Assembly (NCBI RefSeq): GCF_000747525.1
Contig: NZ_CP009278.1
Location: 3,658,001 to 3,722,000 of the forward strand
Direction: 5' to 3'
Source: Sphingobacterium sp. ML3W
GTDB taxonomy: Bacteria > Bacteroidota > Bacteroidia > Sphingobacteriales > Sphingobacteriaceae
Length of the DNA: 64,000 nucleotides
The notes below the pieces were generated by a model that saw nothing but the letters and a program-made list of their open reading frames with translations, was not told the origin of the DNA and ran no database searches. Each line of letters begins with the position of its first letter. Positions within the stretch are counted from its first letter, which is position 1. The position numbers and the translations under genes are program-made. Shown piece after piece: positions 23,978 to 34,200 of the stretch.

Positions 23978-25936
23978 ATGTCAAATTTCATAACAAAATG
24001 GATTTTAGAATTTGGTGATAAAGTTACCGCCCCCATCAAAAACATGATGAAGGGCGTTAATGCTGTGACCGGATCTGTTGATGAAATGACTGACAGGATC
24101 AAGTATTCTGAGAAAGAAGCGAAAGAAGCTCTTGTTAATACAAAAGATCATTTCAATGATTTAAAGGCGAAAATAAAGGAAAATGAAGCCGAACTGGGTA
24201 AGCTTGAAAAAGCTTATGAAAAGGCAACACCTGGGCGTACTAAAGTTGCAGCTCTGGCAGCACTTGAGGCACAGAAGAAAAAGGTCACTGAATTAAATAC
24301 AGAGCTTCAGGAGACTGAAGAGGATCTGAAGGATATCAATGATCAGTTGGATGTCATGAAAAAAAAGGATACCAACTGGAACGCAATGATAACCGGAGCA
24401 AATCAGTTCGCTGAAATCATTGGTCGTGTTTCGGATAGTCTTAGTTTTTCAGTTGAAATTCAAACCTTGACGACTGATGTGCAGCGCATGACTGATCTGT
24501 CAGGTGCTGCACTCGACAGCTTTGTGATGAAAAGCCGTGAGATCGGTGATGTCTATAAACAAAATTCATCTGAAATCGCAGTTGCCGCTAATGCAATGAC
24601 AGAACAGATCGGCGGCACTTACGAAGAGAATCTCGCCCTGATCGAAGAGGGGTTTAAACGGGGTGCAAATGTCAATGGTGATTTCCTTGATCAGATGAAA
24701 GAATATGGTCCACAGATCAAAGCGCTGGGAATTAGTGCCTCTGACGCGATCGCATTAATTGCTAAGGCTGGTAAGGATGGAGTATTTTCTGACAAGGCAA
24801 TTGATGCTTTAAAAGAAGGTGGTCTTGCTATCCGAGAAATGGGGCAAACACAGATCGACGCATTAGCTGGTATCGGACTCAAGCAAAAAGATCTAGCTGG
24901 TAAAACAACAATGGAGGCCTTGCAGATCATTGCTAAAGGTATGAAGGGCGCGACTGCGCAGGCAAAGCAATTGGTACTCGCCGATATATTTAAAGGAGCT
25001 GGTGAAGATGCCGGTGCTGCACTTATCGAAGGCCTTGCTAATGGTATGCCCAAGCTTGAAGACCTTCCTGCTGTTGAAGAGGCTGGTGCTGGATTCTTAC
25101 GTTTTTGGTCGAATGTCACTACTAAAGCAGGTCAGATCGTTGGGGATGTTGGAATCTATGCGCAAAAGATGGGACCATTTTTACAGGTCTTAGCCTCTAT
25201 TATTCCAATTGTTCAGACCTTGACAAAGGCAACATGGTTACAGACAGCGGCGCAAAAGGTCTTAAACTTTGCCATGAGCATGAATCCCATTGGACTGATC
25301 ATAGCCGGTATCACTGCTTTGATCACGTTGATCTATTTTGCTATCGACAGCTTTGATTCCTGGGGTTCAACTGTACTTGCTTTCATGGGACCTATCGGCT
25401 TTTTAATATCAGGGATCCTACTCATTAAGCGACATTGGGATTCTATCGTAGAGGCTTTTAAATCTGACGGAATTATTGGTGCTATCAAGCGGATCGGTAT
25501 TGTTCTAGTTGATGTTATTATGCATCCGTTGCAAAGGATCTTAGGTTGGGTTGGTGAATTGACTGGATGGAAATGGGCTAAAGAATCAGCAAATGCAGTA
25601 GAAGAATTTCGAAAAAAGAATAATCTGATTACTGTTAATGAAACTTCGGAGAAAAAAGAAAAACAAACCGAAAATAAAGCCTCCGTTAACGATCTAATAA
25701 AAGCAGATAAATTAAGTTTCTCACCAGTCAAAGATAAGACTAAGAAAGGTAAAGGAAACGGTTCATCAGATGGATTGAATGTTGGTAGCGGATCTGGTGG
25801 AATCAAATCCATTACTATTAATGTAAGTAATATTTTCAACGCAGATAAAAGTGTAAATATTCGTGACCTGGCTGATAAAGTGGCAGGAAGAATCGCAGAC
25901 AGATTACAGGATGCAGCAATTAATATAGGTTCATAA
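23978..25936 (+). CDS. Tail tape-measure protein
   Basis: 652 residues, the length determinant of the tail and probable channel former. N-terminal coiled coil with many Lys/Glu heptads (residues 35-130), a TP901-type core (about 170-380), then hydrophobic segments around 420-500 (I-G-L-I-I-A-G-I-T-A-L-I-T-L-I-Y) that could insert in the membrane at infection. Starts 3 bases after the chaperone extension. Shorter than many tape measures, suggesting a short contractile tail. Confidence 0.88.
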   Translation: MSNFITKWILEFGDKVTAPIKNMMKGVNAVTGSVDEMTDRIKYSEKEAKEALVNTKDHFNDLKAKIKENEAELGKLEKAYEKATPGRTKVAALAALEAQKKKVTELNTELQETEEDLKDINDQLDVMKKKDTNWNAMITGANQFAEIIGRVSDSLSFSVEIQTLTTDVQRMTDLSGAALDSFVMKSREIGDVYKQNSSEIAVAANAMTEQIGGTYEENLALIEEGFKRGANVNGDFLDQMKEYGPQIKALGISASDAIALIAKAGKDGVFSDKAIDALKEGGLAIREMGQTQIDALAGIGLKQKDLAGKTTMEALQIIAKGMKGATAQAKQLVLADIFKGAGEDAGAALIEGLANGMPKLEDLPAVEEAGAGFLRFWSNVTTKAGQIVGDVGIYAQKMGPFLQVLASIIPIVQTLTKATWLQTAAQKVLNFAMSMNPIGLIIAGITALITLIYFAIDSFDSWGSTVLAFMGPIGFLISGILLIKRHWDSIVEAFKSDGIIGAIKRIGIVLVDVIMHPLQRILGWVGELTGWKWAKESANAVEEFRKKNNLITVNETSEKKEKQTENKASVNDLIKADKLSFSPVKDKTKKGKGNGSSDGLNVGSGSGGIKSITINVSNIFNADKSVNIRDLADKVAGRIADRLQDAAINIGS

Positions 25937-26577
25937 TGGCAGATATAAGATATAATGTTTCACAGCTTTTTCAGTTTGCTTTTGGCATTAATATGCCGAT
26001 CTACATTACCGAACCGCTTTTAAGTAATACACCTGCAAATATCAATTACATGGGCATTAATACATTGCCCGAGTATTATAATGAAGAATCAAAGCAGAGC
26101 TGGATGGGTACGCCTATCATGTTTCAGGCATCCTTCAAAAAAGGCAGTTATAAACGCTATAAATTGAACGGTGAGCTGGAGATCGTTCAGCTAAATGATT
26201 TTGCTTTACCTCCAGCAACAATGTTTTCGTTCAGAAGAGCTAAGAATATCACTAGAACGAACGTGTTAGGATCTAACGGTACGGTGAAAGAAATATTCGG
26301 ATTTGACGACTGGATAATCGATGTGAGGGGGCTTTGCTTAGATGAACCAGATAACTCAGCACAGGAACAGTTTGCGAAATTGTTGGAGTGGGAAAATTTA
26401 GCCGATGCAATCGAGGTCTCTGGATCTCAATTTGGACTCCGCAGTATACAACGCGTGTGTATTTCCGAGTGGTCTGAAAATATACCACAGGGTCAACCAG
26501 GTGTCGTTGCTTTTCAAATGAGTCTCATTGGTGATGATCCAATGGAATTTGGTTTACCTAATTACGTAGAGCAATGA
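25936..26577 (+). CDS. Baseplate/tail protein, DUF6046-like
   Basis: 213 residues between tape measure and the hub-like gene. Features are Y-Y-N-E-E-S-K-Q-S-W-M-G-T-P-I and a C-terminal W-S-E-N-I-P-Q-G-Q-P-G-V-V-A-F-Q. The family is common in Bacteroidota Mu-like phages and occupies the slot of a DNA-circulation or LysM-type linker protein. Overlaps both neighbours by 1 to 4 bases. Confidence 0.6.
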   Translation: MADIRYNVSQLFQFAFGINMPIYITEPLLSNTPANINYMGINTLPEYYNEESKQSWMGTPIMFQASFKKGSYKRYKLNGELEIVQLNDFALPPATMFSFRRAKNITRTNVLGSNGTVKEIFGFDDWIIDVRGLCLDEPDNSAQEQFAKLLEWENLADAIEVSGSQFGLRSIQRVCISEWSENIPQGQPGVVAFQMSLIGDDPMEFGLPNYVEQ

Positions 26578-27545
26578 CAACACTGGTAATGGTCTGTAAA
26601 ATTGTCTTTCCTGCAATGCGCGAAAGGAAGGAAATAGTTATCCATCGTTGCGCATCGATTGAATTTGAAAGCACCTTTAAAGAGATGACATCAAGAGGTA
26701 CTTTAACTTTACCTCGTAATATAAAGTTCTTTGATAAGTACAAAATAAGAGATGTATTCCATCGTGGAGATCCTATCGAGATTAGCTTTGGGTACAACAA
26801 CAATATGACTGAAGAATTTAAAGGGTATATAGCAACGGTGTCTGCTGATATCCCGATATCAATAGAATTTGAAGATGAAATGTTTAAGGTCAGAAACTTA
26901 CCGGTCAACTTTTCAGCTAGACAGATTACTTTGAAAGCTTTGTTAGAAAAAATTGCACCTGGTTACAAAGTTGATGCTGATGAGATCCAACTTGGATCTG
27001 TTCGGTTGGCAAAAACAACTGTCGGAGCTGTTATCGAAAAGCTCCAGCAAGATTGGAACTTCTTTACCTATATGAAAGGTAAAACTTTGATATCCGGTAA
27101 ATACTACTCTTTAAAAAGCGATGAAAAACCCTTTAAATTCCATTTGGAAAGAAATTGCGTTTCGACAGCTTTAAACTATAAAAGAAAAGAAGATGTACTG
27201 ATCATCTTCAGGTATAATTCGACAGATCGATTCGGAAAGAAAATTGAAGTTGAATTTGGAGATAAAGATTACAACGTCGAGGTATCACGTAACTATCAAA
27301 ATATAAAAGTTCGTGCTGAACTTGAACTTTTAGCACGCTCGGATTATAAGAAAGCAAAGGTCGATCGTTTCGATGGTTCCTTTACTGCATTCGGTTTGCC
27401 ATCGGTTGAACATGGTAAAAAGGTTGAGTTGAAGTCTGGATTATATCCTGATCGTGATGGTGTCTATTACATAGAAAAAGTGATGAAGACATTTGATGTC
27501 GGAGGTATTAGGCAGCAAATTACATTGGGAGAAAAAACGGCATGA
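26574..27545 (+). CDS. Baseplate hub protein (gpD/Mu gp44-like)
   Basis: 323 residues, beta-rich. It contains I-E-F-E-S-T-F-K-E-M-T near the start and S-G-L-Y-P-D-R-D-G-V-Y-Y-I-E-K-V at the end, as seen in late-control gpD/hub proteins that connect tube and spike. It lies where Mu gene 44 lies. Overlaps both neighbours by 4 bases. Confidence 0.7.
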   Translation: MTTLVMVCKIVFPAMRERKEIVIHRCASIEFESTFKEMTSRGTLTLPRNIKFFDKYKIRDVFHRGDPIEISFGYNNNMTEEFKGYIATVSADIPISIEFEDEMFKVRNLPVNFSARQITLKALLEKIAPGYKVDADEIQLGSVRLAKTTVGAVIEKLQQDWNFFTYMKGKTLISGKYYSLKSDEKPFKFHLERNCVSTALNYKRKEDVLIIFRYNSTDRFGKKIEVEFGDKDYNVEVSRNYQNIKVRAELELLARSDYKKAKVDRFDGSFTAFGLPSVEHGKKVELKSGLYPDRDGVYYIEKVMKTFDVGGIRQQITLGEKTA

Positions 27546-28012
27546 GCATAGAACGATTAAATAGTCTATTGGGTAATAAGATCAAGAACATGTCTGAAGT
27601 GCAGACAGCTTGGTGCACTGTTAAAAGCATTGACTGGGATAATAAGCTTATGGATGTCATTGGTATCGTCGATGATCTGGAATACTTTGATGTACTGCTC
27701 GGGCTTGGTTCTGAAGACAAGAAGCCTGTTATAGGTTGCACCTGTATTATTGGAATTATTGGAAACGAATCAGGAAATAGCTTTTTGATCTATGCTGAAG
27801 AGCTTGAAGAAATTGAAATAAAAGTTGGCTCAACTTTATTACATGTGAAAAAAGAAGGATTCATTTTAAAGCAGAATTCAGAGTCTCTTAAAACTGTTTT
27901 AAACGATATGATCGACGAGCTGAATAAAATTGTTGTGATCCAGGGACGAAGTATAAATGTGCCGGCGATGACAGTTATCAAACAAAGGTTAAATAAAATA
28001 TTAATCGGTTAA
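27542..28012 (+). CDS. Baseplate spike/assembly protein (gpV/Mu gp45-like)
   Basis: 156 residues. Starts like an OB-fold baseplate protein (V-Q-T-A-W-C-T-V-K-S-I-D-W) and continues with beta strands. Its place between hub and GpW-like genes corresponds to the Mu gp45 spike. The C-terminus is helical rather than a pointed beta-helix, so the tip could be elsewhere. Confidence 0.6.
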   Translation: MSIERLNSLLGNKIKNMSEVQTAWCTVKSIDWDNKLMDVIGIVDDLEYFDVLLGLGSEDKKPVIGCTCIIGIIGNESGNSFLIYAEELEEIEIKVGSTLLHVKKEGFILKQNSESLKTVLNDMIDELNKIVVIQGRSINVPAMTVIKQRLNKILIG

Positions 28013-28014
28013 AA

Positions 28015-28230
28015 ATGGCAATTACTGAACAAGAATTATCCAAAATACTTCAAGATGCATTCGATTTTGATTCTGACAAAGAAGTTAATCCAGCTGAAGC
28101 TAGGAAAAGACTTGCGGAAAAAATAGCATCTGGAGTTGCACAGTTTGTAATAGGCCGTACAACAGTTGTTACTGGTACTTCAGCTACTGGAGGTCCTGTA
28201 ACGGGTAAGGGAATAATTCAAAACGTATAG
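28015..28230 (+). CDS. Small conserved tail-region protein (71 aa)
   Basis: A helical N-terminus followed by a Gly/Thr/Val-rich end (T-V-V-T-G-T-S-A-T-G-G-P-V-T-G-K-G). The latter resembles a short beta segment and could contribute to the spike tip. It begins 2 bases after the gp45-like stop. Function unknown. Confidence 0.5.
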   Translation: MAITEQELSKILQDAFDFDSDKEVNPAEARKRLAEKIASGVAQFVIGRTTVVTGTSATGGPVTGKGIIQNV

Positions 28231-28231
28231 T

Positions 28232-28510
28232 ATGGCTGGCAAAGGAATTTTACTAGGTAAAGATTTAGATCTACAGGTGCATAATGGCTCACTGATCGTT
28301 GGAGATTCGACAATGCAGGAAGTATCGATCATATTACAGATGAATCAGGGTGAACAAAAATTCTTTCCGGCATTGGGTGCAAACATCATTCAGCTTGTAC
28401 GTGCTAAGTATTCCCGATTTGATATTGAAAACCGGGTCAAGGTTCATTTGGAACTTGATGGTAAAAGCTATGATCAGATTAAGGAACAGATAAAGACAAT
28501 AATTGGATGA
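28232..28510 (+). CDS. Baseplate wedge protein, GpW/gp25-like (Mu gp46 position)
   Basis: 92 residues. The pattern L-Q-M-N-Q-G-E-Q-K-F-F-P-A-L-G-A-N followed by a beta-alpha end matches the short GpW/gp25 wedge fold used by contractile baseplates. Overlaps the next gene by 4 bases. Confidence 0.65.
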   Translation: MAGKGILLGKDLDLQVHNGSLIVGDSTMQEVSIILQMNQGEQKFFPALGANIIQLVRAKYSRFDIENRVKVHLELDGKSYDQIKEQIKTIIG

Positions 28511-28833
28511 CAGAGGTATACTTAGCACTGGCCGCTGCGCTTGGTGCTTTCTTGACTAAAGCCGTTGAATGGATATTTAACCGTAAGAAAGATTCGACAG
28601 AAGTAGAAGGTAAAGAAATCGATAATGATATCAAGTTGGCAGATTACTATAAAGTAATGCTTGATGACCTTCAAACAAGGTATGAAAAAAAGTATCAGGA
28701 TATCGAAGCACTCTATGAAAATAAGGAACGAATCCTAAAAGATGAAATAGCGCTACTTAATCGCAAGGTGAAGATGCTGAAAACCGAAAATATGGAATTG
28801 CGTAGACGGGTAAAAGAATTGGAGGCACGATGA
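28507..28833 (+). CDS. Membrane-anchored coiled-coil protein (108 aa)
   Basis: N-terminal hydrophobic segment (residues 2-22) followed by a long charged coiled coil to the C-terminus (Y-E-K-K-Y-Q-D-I-E-A-L-Y-E, R-R-R-V-K-E-L-E-A-R). The topology resembles an i-spanin or a pinholin-associated protein. Its location inside the baseplate operon, after a u-spanin has already been found, makes the lysis role uncertain. No holin was otherwise identified. Confidence 0.5.
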   Translation: MTEVYLALAAALGAFLTKAVEWIFNRKKDSTEVEGKEIDNDIKLADYYKVMLDDLQTRYEKKYQDIEALYENKERILKDEIALLNRKVKMLKTENMELRRRVKELEAR

Positions 28834-29123
28834 ATACAATCAATATTATTGAAAACCAAACACTCTTTGACCTGGCTGTTGAGCAGACGGGCTCTGTGCT
28901 CTCTATTTTTGAAATGGCCATGGCCAGTGGTAAGAGTATTACAGATGATCTTATCCCAGAAGAACAGGTTATTGTTCCCGAGTCGAGATATATAATAAAG
29001 GATATCGTCGACTATTTTAGAGGTAAAAATTATAAGATAGCGACTCACGGGACGTTGGATAATTTCGATTCTTTCGGTGGAATCGGGTATTGGATATTAG
29101 AAGTAGATTTTCAAGTTAAATAA
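28830..29123 (+). CDS. LysM-like tail protein X candidate (97 aa)
   Basis: Begins with a LysM-like unit (N-Q-T-L-F-D-L-A-V-E-Q-T-G and I-P-E-E-Q-V-I-V-P), as in phage tail protein X that links tube and baseplate. The remainder is not recognised. Overlaps the coiled-coil gene by 4 bases. Confidence 0.6.
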   Translation: MNTINIIENQTLFDLAVEQTGSVLSIFEMAMASGKSITDDLIPEEQVIVPESRYIIKDIVDYFRGKNYKIATHGTLDNFDSFGGIGYWILEVDFQVK

Positions 29124-29124
29124 A

Positions 29125-30003
29125 ATGGCTAGAACATTAACAGAAATAAAAACAGCAATAAAAATCACCTTTATGAATAATGAGGTGCTTTCTAGCACAT
29201 ATTCATTTGACGTAGGATCTGATTTTGATACAGAATTTTCTAAAGTTAGTTTGGAAAATATATTGATCGATATTATCTCATTTTCGACTTGGGTATTAGA
29301 GAAGTTATTTGATCAGCATGCTCAAGAGGTCTCTGATCAGATAGCGAATCTTAAACCTCACTCGTTACGTTGGTATCGGAGCAAAGCCCGTGCATTTCGG
29401 TTTGGTTATGGACTGATCGAGGACAGTGATCAGTACGATAATACCGGTTTGACAGATGAGCAGATCAGTACCTCGCAGATCATCAAGTATTGCGCGGTAA
29501 ATGAAGCGGTAAATGAAAGCCGTCTGATCATCAAGATTGCAACAGAAGATGCAAATAATAATTTGGAACCGATAAATGCAGAACAGCTCACAGCATTCAA
29601 GGAATATTTAAGTGAAGTCAAAGATGCCGGAAATACAATAACGGTCACGAACTATTTGCCCGACCTGCTTTATCTGAACATGGTCATCTATTATGATCCT
29701 TTGATATTTGCTCCAGATGGATCGCTTTTGCTTGATAGCACACGCCCAGTTGAATTGGCAATCAATACCTTTTTGAAAAACCTGCCCTTTAACGGGGTTT
29801 TGCAATTGGTTAAACTGATCGATGCATTGCAGCAGGTTGAGGGTGTGGAAATACCACATCTAGTTTCAGCTTCAAGTTCTTGGATCAATCCAACGTCCGG
29901 AGGTTATGGTAATGCAGAGGCAATCAATGTTTATAAGATTCCGGAAAGCGGATACTTTAAACCGAATAATTTTTCAAACATAAGTTATCAGCCGTATGGA
30001 TAG
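29125..30003 (+). CDS. Baseplate J-like protein (Mu gp47-like)
   Basis: 292 residues. Wedge component. Features include S-T-W-V-L-E-K-L-F-D-Q-H near residue 55 and the C-terminal L-V-K-L-I-D-A-L-Q-Q-V-E-G-V, the D-A-L-x-x-V-x-G-V pattern seen at the end of J-like proteins. Overlaps the next gene by 8 bases. Confidence 0.75.
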   Translation: MARTLTEIKTAIKITFMNNEVLSSTYSFDVGSDFDTEFSKVSLENILIDIISFSTWVLEKLFDQHAQEVSDQIANLKPHSLRWYRSKARAFRFGYGLIEDSDQYDNTGLTDEQISTSQIIKYCAVNEAVNESRLIIKIATEDANNNLEPINAEQLTAFKEYLSEVKDAGNTITVTNYLPDLLYLNMVIYYDPLIFAPDGSLLLDSTRPVELAINTFLKNLPFNGVLQLVKLIDALQQVEGVEIPHLVSASSSWINPTSGGYGNAEAINVYKIPESGYFKPNNFSNISYQPYG

Positions 30004-30466
30004 AATATTTTCAGTTGATTTCAAGAAGTTGATCATTAATCTACTTCCATTGTTCTTTAGGCGCAAAGGGATTTTTGCATTAATTGAAACGCTGTCTTCA
30101 GCTATGCGCACAATTTATCTCATGTTCTTGAGTAAACGTGATGATCATAACAAGGACCTGGCTATTACACCGCAGGTGTTTTCTTTAAGAAAGGTATTGA
30201 ATGATTATTTCGATGCCGGTGATCGGTCGATACGCATTGAGGATTCTAATTTACATGAGCGTTCATACATCTTTACTGATGGAGAGCAGCGACCCTTGTT
30301 CCTAGGTGAAAGGGCAATCTATACAGCAGATGAATTACGTTTCGGGACTGGCTTTGTGGTCATAGTCCCAGAAAGCTTAAACAATGTCGCAGAAACGGCA
30401 CGTTTGAAAGCAATGATAAATAAATACAAATTGGCAGGTACAAAATATACGATAAGATATGAATAA
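29996..30466 (+). CDS. Baseplate/tail protein (P2 gpI/Mu gp48-position)
   Basis: 156 residues located between the J-like and fibre-region genes. It contains L-L-P-L-F-F-R-R-K-G near residue 20 and ends with a helical domain. Position suggests a wedge-to-fibre adaptor. Family not certain. Overlaps both neighbours. Confidence 0.55.
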   Translation: MDRIFSVDFKKLIINLLPLFFRRKGIFALIETLSSAMRTIYLMFLSKRDDHNKDLAITPQVFSLRKVLNDYFDAGDRSIRIEDSNLHERSYIFTDGEQRPLFLGERAIYTADELRFGTGFVVIVPESLNNVAETARLKAMINKYKLAGTKYTIRYE

Positions 30467-31205
30467 GGTGAACTTTGAACAGACAGGCGGTTTCCCTCTA
30501 GAGACAAATACATTATCTTTTTTACAATCAGCTTATGGCTCTTTGGCTGGTCTTGCTGATCTGGGTGGACAGAACTATATTCTGAACGGCTGCGACACCG
30601 TAGGTGCTAACGTTTCAAATGGGACAGTAGTTATTGATGGAGAAGTTTTGCCGTTCATAGGTGGCGCTAAATTAGCGCGTGTAATCATTGAGGAAACTGT
30701 CGCGGAAAAAACATTTGAGGATGGTGTTAGTAAACCGGTGTATTATACCCGAGTTGCAAAGATGGTCGCAGCGGGTGGAGTTTTAGATTTTGATAGTTTG
30801 AAAAAAGTATCCAATCTGTTGGATATTGCCGATCGGATCAAGGATCAGCAGGTCGTGCAGTGGACGCCTGTAAGTGATAATGAACTTAATGTTATTGATC
30901 CGGGATCATCTAGATGCTGGATGTTCAAGATGGGAAAATTAGTTGTACTAACAGGTGATGTTGCCTTTACTTATGTAGCACCTGGGCTACAGCGAGGGTT
31001 TGGTATTACTGGATATCCAGTAATTGGAGATACGGCCGGCATTCAAAGAGGATTTATGAAAATTTTCAAAGTTCCGGATATTGATTCTGCAACTTTCAAT
31101 GATATGTGGAAAAATTCGAGTGGGCAGAACCTTTATTTTTCTGTTAGTGCTCCGGAAAACACAAAATGGTCAATTAGCTTTTCAATCACCTTATTTACGA
31201 TCTAA
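30459..31205 (+). CDS. Tail fibre-associated protein (248 aa)
   Basis: Starts M-N-K-V-N-F-E-Q-T-G-G-F-P-L-E-T-N and continues with Gly-rich repeats of beta type (L-N-G-C-D-T-V-G-A-N-V-S-N-G). The beginning resembles N-terminal attachment regions of phage tail proteins in Bacteroidota. Directly precedes the large fibre gene. No variable repeat of the DGR is present in it. Confidence 0.6.
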   Translation: MNKVNFEQTGGFPLETNTLSFLQSAYGSLAGLADLGGQNYILNGCDTVGANVSNGTVVIDGEVLPFIGGAKLARVIIEETVAEKTFEDGVSKPVYYTRVAKMVAAGGVLDFDSLKKVSNLLDIADRIKDQQVVQWTPVSDNELNVIDPGSSRCWMFKMGKLVVLTGDVAFTYVAPGLQRGFGITGYPVIGDTAGIQRGFMKIFKVPDIDSATFNDMWKNSSGQNLYFSVSAPENTKWSISFSITLFTI

Positions 31206-31207
31206 CA

Positions 31208-34200
31208 ATGAAACAACCCATAAGTAAATTAAAAGAGTTTTTCGGGGCATTTAAAATGCCTACAGCGAATAATTTCGGGGATCTGGTTGATTCGTTCTTT
31301 CATAAGGACGGTAAGATCCCGGCAAGTCAGGTTGAAGGGTGGACGGATGACTCTGCTGTAATTCTTGAACCTGGTGTAATGGAATTACCTACACTCGAAA
31401 ATAAAAACAAGAGCGTCCGTGTATTGGGTGGATCCGCTGGTAAAACATATACTTATCAAGGAACCCCCTTGGTTATTCAAGCGAACCATGAAGCTATTTT
31501 GTTTTGGGACGGTATTGCTCATATATGGAAAATTCAGGATCAGGCACCATTAGCATTGCCTTCTGGTGTGCCGGTTTTAAATCCTACAGGTAGTGGATTA
31601 CCAACCGAAAAAGCGACAGCTGATTATGCAGTATCGAAAGATTATCTGATTACCGGGCAAAATGCCTATAACTATCTGCACGATGTTATACCGCCTTCTT
31701 ATGTAGATGCAACAACTGGTGATTTAAGAACAAATCCAGATTGTTCTGCCTCGAAAGTTTATCTAAGAAAACCCGGACAAAATGTTGTTAATATACAGCA
31801 CAGAACAGGTAATGGCGGACTTGTATACTATTCAGCGACAGGTGTGAAAATAAAACCGATTGATCCATCTGGAGTTGAATATCCGAGTTTTATTGCTGCG
31901 CTTAATGGGATTTTTCCATATCCGCCCAGTGCAGTATCCCATCAGTTTACATCAGGTTTTAATGGCGTTACAAATAAACAGAATATAACGATGACAGATT
32001 CGGCGAATGCCGACGCGTCAGTAAGGCCAGAATTAATTCCTGTAACTCCCTTTGTTTCTCAGTTAGCTCAGGCAACAGAAGATAATAGTTCTTACATAAA
32101 TGAACTAAATTCGTTACCTCCTAATGAAAGGTTTAACGGAAAGGAAAATACTGGTAATCCTGAATTTTTCGGATCAGCTACGGAAGCGGTTAACGCATTT
32201 AAAATAGATGTTGTACCGGATTCAGAGAGTCCTGTAAAAGATAAAATTCCCTTTAAAAGAATTTTCACAACAACCATGACCCCGGATGGGTTAGGAAATT
32301 ACCGTACTATATTTTTAAGTTTAGGATCAAACAGACCCAGCCAACTGGACTTTTCTTTCTGGACAAAAAAAACTCAATTTCAGGCTATTTTCACCGGGGC
32401 ATTTCAGACTTACTTAGGACTCTGTGCATATTCTGTGAATGTAGGTTTACTGCTTACAGGTGGTGAAATTATTGCAACCCGTAACAGTGTTTATCCAGCC
32501 GAGTATCAGAATGCTGTTTGCAAATTGAAGATTATTAATCAGGTTGGTGACTGGATAAGGATAAATATCAATTATTCTGAAATAGTATGGAGAACGGCAT
32601 TTAATGGCACAATAAGTTACTACTTTCTTTTTAATACGGGTTTCCCAAATGGAAAAGAGTTGTATTTCACTGACTTCACTATACTTCTAAATGACAGAGC
32701 GGTCGGAGATATTATTTATCCAAAATCATCAGATAGCCTATCGACTAATGTTATTTCCTTAACGGGCATTCAGAATAATGTAGATAATCTGAATCAGAAA
32801 TTTAATGATCTAGCTAATGACTTTAAAAAACCGGTTCATCTTAATTACAGTGGTGGTCAAATTTACGTATCAACAAGTTTTAATACAACGCATAATTTAG
32901 TGCGCTGGCTGACTTTTAACCGGGAAAATAATTTTGATAAAAATCCAAATATTAACATGGTCCAAGAACACTTGGCCTTAAAAAATGGTGATCCGAAAGT
33001 AATGTCAAGTTTGGTTAAATCATCTGGTGATGATATTTGTCCGGTCTTCTTTAATGGAAGTTTTATAGGCGGTAATCATGGCTGGAATCAAGCTAAGACT
33101 CTGACCTTGACAGCTCACGGTAAAACATTTTCGGATATAGGATCTATTTATACAGATACTATTATAAATGATTTTATTATACTAAGGATTGTAGATGCAA
33201 ATACCTTGTGGATTTGCTCATTAAATAAAGCTACTGATGGGTTTTCTTATACATTTGTTAATCCTGTGGGTACATTAACTTATAAAGAAAATGGAACAAA
33301 TACCGGTTCAATATCAGGTTATTCAGTTGAAACTTTAAGTAATTTAATTCCCTGCATTTCGGTATCAGAAAAAAAAATTCTTCTAGATGGTAAAGTTGAA
33401 GTAACGACAGCAGGCGATTATTATGCAGATTACATTGATGTTGTTGAAAGTTATTATATGTATGACCTGCCATCTATCCTAAATCAATTAAAATTAAATA
33501 GACCTGCTGGAGGATATCTTGAAAATGTACTATTTAATACGTTACCTGGCATTGAAGCAATTGCAAAACATAATATTGTATACAGGTTTGCAGATAAGGG
33601 GCTTACAGTAAATCCAGTGAATTTTATTTCATTAAAAAAACTAAACTTTGTTTTTCATGGCTTTACTCAGGCCATAGCTATGGCTTCGGGAAATATGTAC
33701 ATTCCTAAAACTAAGCCAGTAACTATAGCAGGTAAAACCTATGATTTTACAAAGATTGAATCTTGGACAAATGCCCCCACTGGAGTTATTGACATTGTTC
33801 CGGCTACTTGGGAAAATCCTCTTTCGCCCCCTGATCGCTGTATCAATTCAAATTCAGCTGTCAACTTTGCTACAGGCTTTATTCCTGGTCTAGGTAAAGC
33901 AATAGATAGAAAGGATAATGTAATTGAAGCATGGGAATTAAATACATCAAAAAAGATGTATCCGAGAGGTGATTCCATTGGTCGAGTAATGAACCCTTAT
34001 GAAAGTTCTTCTATAGTTGCATATCGATCATTTACAAACCCAGCAGATAATCCTGCTGGAAGAACTAGTTTTTACTACCTAAACCAGGGATCTATCGTTT
34101 ATCTATATCTTGATTATCATGGTTCAATTATCGATAAAATATCAGCTAGAACTGAATGGATAGGAAGAAAGATTGAAATTGTTGAAAAAAGCAACAATGT

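Noticed and set aside
25333..25839. Long minus-strand frame opposite the tape-measure gene
   Set aside because: Shadow of a well-supported coding region; no start context or family.
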